Shown piece after piece: positions 15,234 through 21,107 of a DNA stretch of 21,107 nt. Where the stretch lies: assembly GCA_948602995.1 (NCBI GenBank), contig CAPEBR010000055.1, positions 1 through 21,107 on the forward strand, read 5' to 3'. The stretch is from an uncultured Dorea sp. (GTDB lineage: Bacteria; Bacillota; Clostridia; Lachnospirales; Lachnospiraceae). The stretch's first letter is position 1. The number at the start of each line of letters is the position of its first letter. The position numbers and the translations under genes were made by a program. The notes under the pieces were generated by a model. The model had not been told where the DNA came from, searched no databases, and was given only the letters and a program-made list of their open reading frames with translations.

Positions 15234-16319
15234 ATGCAGATGACATTTCGTTGGTATGGCGAGGGAAATGACAGTATTACGCCGGAGATGGTCCGGCAGA
15301 TACCGGGAGTTACCGGACTGGTGTGGGCGCTGCACGATAAGCAGGCCGGGGAAGTCTGGGAAGTGGAAGAGATTGAAAAGGTACGCCGTCAGATTGAAGG
15401 CGCGGGATTTCATATGGATGTGGTGGAGAGCGTGAATGTACATGATGATATCAAGATTGGGCTTCCAACCAGAGACCAGTATATTGAGAACTATAAGACA
15501 ACGCTTCGCAATCTGGCAAAGTTCGGGGTGAAGGTGGTTACTTATAATTTTATGCCGATTTTTGACTGGACAAGAACAGATCTGTTCCATCCGTTAGAAG
15601 ATGGTTCTACGGCGCTGTATTATGAGAAGGATCGGATTCAGGATGATTATAAAGAGATGGCGGATTATATCCTGAACAATCTTCATGGCATGACGTTTCC
15701 GGGATGGGAACCGGAGAGGATGGCGAAGCTGGATGAATTGTTTGAGGCGTATCGCCCGGTGACCAAAGAGAAATTGTGGGAGAATTTAAAGTATTTTCTT
15801 GAAGCGCTTATGCCCACCTGCCATGAGACGGGGATTAAGATGGCAATCCATCAGGACGACCCGCCGTGGGATATTTTTGGACTTCCGCGGCTGTTATGTG
15901 ATAAAGAATCTATTGGACATTTCCTTAAGATGGTTGATGATGATCATAACTGTCTGTGTCTGTGTTCAGGCTCTCTTGGGGCTAACCCTGAAAATAACGT
16001 AGCGGATATCGTCCGCACCTATTGCGGCCGTATTGCGTTCGCCCATATCCGCAATGTGCGTCATTATCCGAACGGAGATTTTACGGAAGCCTCCCATCGT
16101 GACTGTGATGGAGATACGGGGATTCTTGAAATCGTAAGAGCTTATCACGACTGTGGGTACACCGGATATGTCCGGCCAGATCATGGACGGCATATCTGGG
16201 GAGAACAGTGCAGACCGGGGTACGGGCTTTATGACCGGGCGCTTGGAATTATGTATCTGTGGGGCTGTTGGGATATGTTAGAAAGAACGGAAGGAACGGC
16301 AGTGGATCTAAGGAGGTAA
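15234..16319 (+). CDS. uxuA: D-mannonate dehydratase
   Basis: This 361-residue enzyme converts D-mannonate to 2-keto-3-deoxygluconate (EC 4.2.1.8), the dehydration step of glucuronate catabolism. The TIM-barrel protein opens with MTFRWYGEGND and has VVTYNFMPIFDW. Likely metal ligands appear in the order known for Streptococcus suis UxuA: His206 (IHQDDPPW), Cys244 (LCSGS), His271 (AHIRNVRH) and Asp316, followed by catalytic His317 (RPDHGRHIWGE). The length fits the Gram-positive form, shorter than E. coli UxuA. AAGGAGG (15218-15224) precedes the ATG by 9 nt. The last two sense codons, AGG AGG, provide the ribosome-binding site for the next gene. Confidence 0.96.
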   Translation: MQMTFRWYGEGNDSITPEMVRQIPGVTGLVWALHDKQAGEVWEVEEIEKVRRQIEGAGFHMDVVESVNVHDDIKIGLPTRDQYIENYKTTLRNLAKFGVKVVTYNFMPIFDWTRTDLFHPLEDGSTALYYEKDRIQDDYKEMADYILNNLHGMTFPGWEPERMAKLDELFEAYRPVTKEKLWENLKYFLEALMPTCHETGIKMAIHQDDPPWDIFGLPRLLCDKESIGHFLKMVDDDHNCLCLCSGSLGANPENNVADIVRTYCGRIAFAHIRNVRHYPNGDFTEASHRDCDGDTGILEIVRAYHDCGYTGYVRPDHGRHIWGEQCRPGYGLYDRALGIMYLWGCWDMLERTEGTAVDLRR

Positions 16320-16322
16320 GAG

Positions 16323-17726
16323 ATGAAAAAGTTTATGGATGAAGATTTCCTTCTATCTACAGATACGGCAAAATGGCTGTATCATGAAGTGGCAGAAGGA
16401 CTGCCGATCATTGATTATCACTGCCATATCAATCCCGGCGAGATTGCCGAAGACCGGAAATTTCAGAATATCACGGAAGTCTGGCTTGGCAAAGATCACT
16501 ATAAATGGCGGGTGATGCGGGCGGCAGGGGTGCCGGAGGAGAAAATCACCGGGACGGCGAATGCGAGAGAGAGGTTCCGGGCTTTTGCAGAGACGATGCC
16601 AAGACTTATCGGAAATCCGATTTATCACTGGAGTCATCTGGAACTGCAGAGAGGATTTGGAATTACTGAGCCTTTAACCCGGGATAATGCCGACCGGATC
16701 TATGACCGGTGTAATGAGATATTGAAAGGCTGTTCTGCAAGACAGTTTATTGAGACTTTTGATGTAAAGGCATTGTGTACCACAGATGATCCGGCGGACG
16801 ATCTGCAATGGCATGAGAAGATAGCAGAAGATGAGACGATGAGTGCAAAAGTATATCCTGCATTCCGCCCGGATAAGGCCATTAATATTGAAAAGTCCGG
16901 GTTTGCAGAGTATATCGGGAGATTGTCCGAAGTATGCGGATTTGAGATTACGGGAGTGGAGGATGTAATCAAGGCGCTCTTTAACCGTATGGATTACTTT
17001 GATGCCCATGGATGTCTGTGCGCTGACCATGGACTTGATTACTGTATGTATGGCAGGCCGGACATGGAGTGGGCCGGTGAGGCATTTGAAGCCGCAATGG
17101 AGGGAAGGCGCCCGCCGAAAGAAGAGGCGGATGCCTATAAAACAGTGGTAACAATTGCCTGTGCGAAAAAATATGCAGAAATGAATTGGGTTATGCAGAT
17201 ACATTTTGGGTGTCTGCGGGATAATCATAAACCGCAGTTTGCAAAACTGGGACCGGACACTGGTTATGATGCGGTAAACAGCCGATCCGGAGTAGAGAAT
17301 CTGGCGCCGCTTCTTAACGCATTTTCAGAGAATGAAGGTTTGCCGAAGATGATCTTATATTCGCTGAATCCGGCTGACAATACGGCGATCGCTACGATTA
17401 TGGCTTGTTTCCAGGGCGGAGGCGTTATGGGCAGGATGCAGCAGGGAAGCGCATGGTGGTTCAATGATCACCGGCCAGGGATTCGCGCGCAGCTTACCGA
17501 CCTGGCATCCAATGGGGTGTTGGGATTGTTTGTGGGAATGCTGACCGACTCCCGCTCTTTCTTAAGCTATACCAGACATGAGTATTTCCGGCGCGTACTC
17601 TGCGAGCTGGTGGGCGAATGGGTAGAGAGCGGTCAGTATCCGGAGGATAAAGAACAGCTCGCGAAGTTAATTGCAGACTTAAGCTATTATAATACAAAAG
17701 ATTTTTTTGGATTTGATGTTTCATAA
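16323..17726 (+). CDS. uxaC: Uronate (glucuronate) isomerase
   Basis: This 467-residue enzyme is close to the 470 residues of E. coli UxaC. It isomerises D-glucuronate to D-fructuronate (and galacturonate to tagaturonate; EC 5.3.1.12), the first step after glucuronate release. It belongs to the amidohydrolase fold. The N-terminal DYHCHINPGEIAEDRKF carries the HxH metal motif, and TEVWLGKDHYKWRVMRAAGV and CTTDDPADDL are family signatures. AGGAGGT (16311-16317) is embedded in the end of uxuA, and the ATG follows by 5 nt; only 3 nt separate the genes, so coupling is likely. No uxaA or uxaB is present, so the locus is set up for glucuronate rather than galacturonate. Confidence 0.96.
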   Translation: MKKFMDEDFLLSTDTAKWLYHEVAEGLPIIDYHCHINPGEIAEDRKFQNITEVWLGKDHYKWRVMRAAGVPEEKITGTANARERFRAFAETMPRLIGNPIYHWSHLELQRGFGITEPLTRDNADRIYDRCNEILKGCSARQFIETFDVKALCTTDDPADDLQWHEKIAEDETMSAKVYPAFRPDKAINIEKSGFAEYIGRLSEVCGFEITGVEDVIKALFNRMDYFDAHGCLCADHGLDYCMYGRPDMEWAGEAFEAAMEGRRPPKEEADAYKTVVTIACAKKYAEMNWVMQIHFGCLRDNHKPQFAKLGPDTGYDAVNSRSGVENLAPLLNAFSENEGLPKMILYSLNPADNTAIATIMACFQGGGVMGRMQQGSAWWFNDHRPGIRAQLTDLASNGVLGLFVGMLTDSRSFLSYTRHEYFRRVLCELVGEWVESGQYPEDKEQLAKLIADLSYYNTKDFFGFDVS

Positions 17727-17746
17727 TATTTGAGAGAGGATGAATG

Positions 17747-18592
17747 ATGATGAAATTACCTTATAATGTAGACTTTAACGGAAAAGTAGTAGTTGTGACA
17801 GGCGCAGGCGGCGTACTGTGCGGGACGATGGCGCGGGCATTTGCGCAGGCAGGAGCTAAAGTCGCGGCGTTGGATCGGAATGAAGAAGCTGTAAAGAAAC
17901 TTGCCGGGGAATGCAGGGCAGAGGGGTTTGTGTGCGAGGGCTATCAGGCGAATGTACTGGAGCCGGAAACCCTTGCCAGGGTTCATGCGCAGGTTCGAAA
18001 AGATTTAGGCCCATGTGATATCCTGATCAATGGAGCCGGAGGAAATAACCCGAAAGCGACTACGGATAATGAGTATCAGCATGAGGCAAAGGAAGGTCAG
18101 AAAACCTTTTTTGATCTGGATGCTGACGGAGTAGACTTTGTATTCAAGCTGAATTTTCAGGGAACGCTGCTTCCGACACAGGCATTTGCAAAAGATATGG
18201 TAGAAAAAGAGAGTGGATGTATCCTAAATATATCTTCCATGAACGCTTATACGCCATTGACAAAGATTCCGGCATATTCCGGGGCAAAGGCGGCAATCTC
18301 CAATTTTACCCAGTGGCTGGCTACGCATTTTGCGGGGAGCAAAATCCGCTGTAATGCCATTGCGCCGGGATTCTTAGTTTCCAAACAGAACAGGGCGCTG
18401 CTGTTCCATGAGGATGGCACGCCGACAGCCCGCACGCAGAAGATCTTAGGCGGAACGCCGACGGGCCGGTTTGTGGAAAGTGAGGAGCTTTTGGGAGGCG
18501 TATTCTTTCTCTGTGATGAAAAGGCAGCCAGTGCGATCACAGGGGTTGTCCTTCCGATTGACGCCGGTTTTTCAGCATACTGCGGAGTATAG
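17747..18592 (+). CDS. uxuB: SDR-family D-mannonate oxidoreductase (fructuronate reductase)
   Basis: This 281-residue short-chain dehydrogenase should reduce D-fructuronate to D-mannonate with NAD(P)H. The Rossmann motif TGAGGVLCG starts at Thr18, NGAGG follows, the catalytic serine lies in NISSMNAY, and the Tyr177-x3-Lys181 pair is in YSGAK. It resembles Bacillus subtilis UxuB (YjmF), an SDR unrelated to the long-chain E. coli UxuB. It sits in the exact gap left in the pathway by uxaC, uxuA and kdgK. Three ATGs stand in a row (17744, 17747, 17750). AGAGAGG (17733-17739) is 7 nt from the second, so that one is given, with 17750 nearly as good. A gluconate 5-dehydrogenase-like activity is the main alternative. 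Confidence 0.9.
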   Translation: MMKLPYNVDFNGKVVVVTGAGGVLCGTMARAFAQAGAKVAALDRNEEAVKKLAGECRAEGFVCEGYQANVLEPETLARVHAQVRKDLGPCDILINGAGGNNPKATTDNEYQHEAKEGQKTFFDLDADGVDFVFKLNFQGTLLPTQAFAKDMVEKESGCILNISSMNAYTPLTKIPAYSGAKAAISNFTQWLATHFAGSKIRCNAIAPGFLVSKQNRALLFHEDGTPTARTQKILGGTPTGRFVESEELLGGVFFLCDEKAASAITGVVLPIDAGFSAYCGV

Positions 18593-18648
18593 GGAATCTG
18601 CCAAATTGAGAATCGCAGAAAGAGACGTGAGGAAGGGAGATAGTGAAT

Positions 18649-19302
18649 ATGAGAGAAATAGATCAGAGGATTTCCGAGATTGGCGTTGTGCCGGTTATTC
18701 GATTGGATCACCCACAGAGGGATGCAGTACCTCTTGCCGGTGCGCTCTGCCGGGGAGGGGTTCCGGTTGCAGAAGTTACGTTCCGTGCAGACGGAGCCGC
18801 ACAGGCTATCCGGATGATGAAGGAGAGCTGCCAGGAGATGCTTGTTGGTGCGGGAACCGTTACTAAAGAGGAACAGATTGACGAGGCGATTGACGCCGGA
18901 GCAGAGTTTATCGTGACACCGGGATTTGACGGGGAATTGGTGGCATATGCGCAGGAAAGAAATATTCCAATCTATCCGGGATGTACCACGCCGTCGGACT
19001 ATCATGCCGCTCTAAAGTTTGGACTGGAACTCATTAAGTTCTTTCCGGCAGAACAATCGGGCGGTCTGAAAAAGATTCAGGCGATGAGCGCGCCGTTTCC
19101 TGGCTTTAAGGTGATGCCTACTGGGGGAATCTCCTTAAAAAATCTGGCAGAGTATATCAAATCACCGGTAATCGCGGCCTGCGGAGGTTCTTACATGGTT
19201 ACGGCGGATCTGATCGAAAACCAAAGATGGGACGAGATCACGCAGTTGTGCAGACAGTCACGCGGTATCATTGAAGAGGCAAGGGGAGTAAGGAGGCAAT
19301 AG
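18649..19302 (+). CDS. eda: 2-dehydro-3-deoxy-6-phosphogluconate (KDPG) aldolase
   Basis: This 217-residue class I aldolase splits KDPG to pyruvate and glyceraldehyde-3-phosphate (EC 4.1.2.14). The catalytic glutamate is Glu42 in VAEVTFR and the Schiff-base lysine is Lys130 in LIKFFPAE, matching Glu45 and Lys133 of E. coli Eda. The phosphate-binding part reads MPTGGIS. The usual TFRT is TFRA here, a small deviation beside the substrate site. A GTG at 18643 is in frame, but AAGGGAG (18633-18639) is only 3 nt from it and 9 nt from the ATG at 18649, so the ATG is chosen. The 56-nt gap before it is the largest inside the uronate part of the operon. The end of the gene carries the AAGGAGG for kdgK. 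Confidence 0.95.
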   Translation: MREIDQRISEIGVVPVIRLDHPQRDAVPLAGALCRGGVPVAEVTFRADGAAQAIRMMKESCQEMLVGAGTVTKEEQIDEAIDAGAEFIVTPGFDGELVAYAQERNIPIYPGCTTPSDYHAALKFGLELIKFFPAEQSGGLKKIQAMSAPFPGFKVMPTGGISLKNLAEYIKSPVIAACGGSYMVTADLIENQRWDEITQLCRQSRGIIEEARGVRRQ

Positions 19303-19307
19303 ACAGG

Positions 19308-20405
19308 ATGAAGTTGAATTTACGTCCGGCAGAAGAATGCAAATATGATGCAGTGTCATTAGGGGAGGTTATGCTTCGTTTAGATCCGGGGGAAGGACGT
19401 ATCCGGACAGCAAGGAATTTCCGCGCATGGGAAGGGGGCGGAGAATATAATGTAATCCGCGGCCTGCGAAGATGTTTCGGAATGAGGACGGCGGTGATCA
19501 CGGCGTTTGCAAAGAATGAGATAGGTATGCTGATGGAAGATTTTATTCTGCAGGGAGGAGTAGATGCTTCTCTGATCAAATGGATGGAAACAGATGGAAT
19601 CGGACGTATCTGCAGAAATGGAATTAATTTTACGGAAAGAGGATTTGGTATCCGGGGTGCGATAGGCTGCTCGGACCGGGCGAATACTGCAATTTCAAAG
19701 GCAACGTCAAAAGACTTTGACTTTGATCATATTTTTGGGGAACTGGGAGTGCGATGGCTTCATACAGGGGGGATTTATGCGGCGCTTTCCGAACAATCCG
19801 GTGAAACTCTCCTGAGAGCTATCCGGACGGCTAAGAAATATGGAACGATAGTTTCTTATGATCTAAATTACCGTCCGTCCATGTGGAGTGCGATCGGAGG
19901 TCTTAATAAGGCCAGACAGGTGAACAAGGAGATTGCCCGATATGTAGATGTTATGATCGGAAATGAAGAAGATTTTACAGCATGTCTTGGATTGGAAATC
20001 GAAGGGAATGACGCTGATCTCAAGGAACTGAATCTGGATGGATATAAGAAAATGATCAATCAGGCTGCGCTGACTTACCCTAATTTTAAAGCCGTTGCAA
20101 CGACTCTTAGAACAGTAAAGACTGCAACGGTAAATGATTGGAGCGCGATTTGCTGGGCTGATGGAGAAATCTTTAAGTCAACAGATTATAAAGAGCTTGA
20201 AATTATGGACCGCGTTGGGGGCGGTGATTCATTTGCGTCAGGATTGATCTATGGTCTGATGACAACAGAGAATGCTGAAACAGCAGTAAATTATGGCGCA
20301 GCTCACGGAGCGTTGGCAATGACTACGCCGGGGGATACAACGATGGCCAATAAAGAAGAGGTAAAAGCACTCATGAATGGTATTGGAGCCAGAGTACGAA
20401 GATAA
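19308..20405 (+). CDS. kdgK: 2-keto-3-deoxygluconate kinase (PfkB family)
   Basis: This 365-residue sugar kinase phosphorylates KDG to KDPG (EC 2.7.1.45), linking UxuA to the aldolase. The N-terminal GEVMLRLDPGEGRIRTARNF and the glycine-rich WEGGGEYNV are sugar-binding signatures of the KDG-kinase branch. The C-terminal PfkB signature is DRVGGGDSFASG with catalytic Asp307; the RVGGGD variant instead of DTxGAGD is common in this branch. It is slightly longer than most KdgK proteins. AAGGAGG (19290-19296) lies inside the end of eda, 11 nt before the ATG, and only 5 nt separate the genes. It is the last gene of the operon and is followed by a double hairpin terminator. Confidence 0.94.
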   Translation: MKLNLRPAEECKYDAVSLGEVMLRLDPGEGRIRTARNFRAWEGGGEYNVIRGLRRCFGMRTAVITAFAKNEIGMLMEDFILQGGVDASLIKWMETDGIGRICRNGINFTERGFGIRGAIGCSDRANTAISKATSKDFDFDHIFGELGVRWLHTGGIYAALSEQSGETLLRAIRTAKKYGTIVSYDLNYRPSMWSAIGGLNKARQVNKEIARYVDVMIGNEEDFTACLGLEIEGNDADLKELNLDGYKKMINQAALTYPNFKAVATTLRTVKTATVNDWSAICWADGEIFKSTDYKELEIMDRVGGGDSFASGLIYGLMTTENAETAVNYGAAHGALAMTTPGDTTMANKEEVKALMNGIGARVRR

Positions 20406-20416
20406 TAGTTGTAGTT

Positions 20417-20522
20417 TGCCTGTTCATTCCTGCAGATGACGAGTCAGGCATGCATATTTAGCGCAGATTGAAATATTGTGTGGACAGTCACCATTGCTGC
20501 TTGGCAGCGAGAGTGACTGTCC
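20417..20522 (+). terminator. Operon terminator, preceded by a smaller hairpin
   Basis: GGACAGTCAC (20482-20491) pairs perfectly with GTGACTGTCC (20513-20522). Inside it TTGCTGC and GCAGCGA (20494-20500 with 20504-20510) form a second stem with a 3-nt loop. TTTATAATTT follows. Upstream, TGCCTG (20417-20422) pairs with CAGGCA (20445-20450). Together they close the nine-gene operon. Confidence 0.8.
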
Positions 20523-20530
20523 TTTATAAT

Positions 20531-21045
20531 TTACTTATAAATCAATTTTGTATTCTTAACAAGAAAGATTGCTAAAATAAGCGTTAATGTTTCCACAACG
20601 AGTGGTGCTGTCCAGATTACTGTGCTTCTCGATATTATCGGAATACTAAATATTGCAATCGCTTTTATTACAATTCCTCTGCATATCGCAATGATGTCAG
20701 ACTGCTTTGTTCTTTTGGTTGAATATAAATTTGATACTGCTCCTACACACACATACCAACAAAAGACAAAGTAGGTGAACCATCATTCCGGACAAAAACA
20801 GAAAGGCAGCTACTCATCAGCATGGGTAGTGAGAAAGCGGAATAGTAAAAAAGGTAGTCCGCTGACATCCTGCGCATTTCATCCCCCAAATCACGGCTCC
20901 CGCTTAAATCCACAATCTGCTGTGAAAAAACAATTCCCATGATTGTCAGGGCAACTGCCGTCAGGATCGTCAGTGTTAGGGCAGACATGAAAGATCGATT
21001 TGCCCCATCCTTGTCATCACTTTGGGATTCATAACAGGAAGTTCC
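20531..21045 (-). pseudogene. Decayed MATE-family efflux transporter
   Basis: Two minus-strand frames overlap near 20743-20752 and together give parts of a MATE (multidrug and toxin extrusion) protein. The upstream frame has GANRSFMSALTLTILTAVALT through FVRNDGSPTLSFVGM, matching the region around TM2-TM4. The downstream frame has RGIVIKAIAIFSIPII through LVKNTKLIYK, matching the last helices. The frames are offset at a GT-dinucleotide run (around 20745-20755); losing one GT would give GMCVGAVSN, the normal family sequence. Even so, about half the protein between TM4 and the C-terminus is missing, as is the first helix. Residues upstream of GTSCYES are read from a terminator hairpin and are not MATE. 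Together with about 170 total residues instead of about 450, this indicates a dead gene. Confidence 0.75.
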
Positions 21046-21057
21046 TTTAAATTTAAA

Positions 21058-21094
21058 AAAGTGGGATAAAATCCATTGGATCTTATCCCACTTT
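21058..21094 (-). terminator. Terminator of a leftward gene beyond the right edge
   Basis: AAAGTGGGATAA (21058-21069) pairs perfectly over 12 bp with 21083-21094, and ATCC/GGAT (21071-21074 with 21078-21081) continues the stem to a 3-nt loop. Read on the minus strand it is followed by a run of six T, a textbook intrinsic terminator. It implies a minus-strand gene to the right of this window. Confidence 0.75.
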
Positions 21095-21107
21095 AACAAT
21101 CATATTG

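Noticed and set aside
14743..15246. Antisense open frames within the GH3 gene and across its end
   Set aside because: They mirror the coding pattern of GH3, which has clear catalytic motifs; the antisense proteins show no domain.
1..21107. CRISPR array, tRNA or rRNA genes
   Set aside because: No regularly spaced repeats, cloverleaf-like segments or rRNA sequence were seen on reading the window.

Overview
The window looks like a gut Firmicute chromosome, most likely a Lachnospiraceae member (Blautia / Ruminococcus gnavus type). The reasons are strong AGGAGG ribosome-binding sites, AT-rich spacers, intrinsic terminators, a CUT1 sugar importer with no ATPase of its own, AraC regulators beside each sugar locus, and an SDR-type mannonate oxidoreductase as in Bacillus uxuB/yjmF. 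This placement rests on family resemblance; no search was run.

Layout. (1) Positions 1-560: the first codons of a leftward gene, a 74-residue unknown ORF flanked by a 9-bp inverted repeat, and a strong hairpin. (2) Positions 567-6093: an alpha-galactoside locus with a promoter, a hairpin in the leader, a lipoprotein binding protein, two permeases, an intercistronic hairpin and a GH36 alpha-galactosidase. It ends in a bidirectional terminator shared with a convergent AraC-type regulator (6982-6131, minus). (3) Positions 6983-8861: AT-rich control regions around a second, larger AraC-type regulator (8622-7390, minus), which is divergent from the next operon. (4) Positions 8862-20522: nine same-strand genes in a tight operon, namely GH2 glycosidase (probable beta-glucuronidase), GPH/MelB-type symporter, HAD hydrolase, GH3 glycosidase of the NagZ type, uxuA, uxaC, uxuB (SDR), KDPG aldolase and KDG kinase, closed by a terminator. 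(5) Positions 20531-21107: a decayed MATE efflux gene on the minus strand and the terminator of a gene lying beyond the right edge.

How they work together. The first locus imports raffinose- or melibiose-type sugars, presumably energised by an ATPase encoded elsewhere, and cuts off galactose in the cytoplasm. The second locus imports a glucuronide, releases glucuronate with the GH2 enzyme, and carries it through fructuronate, mannonate, KDG and KDPG to pyruvate and glyceraldehyde-3-phosphate; every enzyme of that route is present. The GH3 and HAD proteins are not part of the textbook route. They suggest that the natural substrate is more complex than a simple glucuronide, possibly an N-acetylglucosamine/glucuronate oligosaccharide. 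The least described parts are the GH2 C-terminal extension, the NagZ-type GH3, the HAD protein, and the palindrome over the operon promoter.
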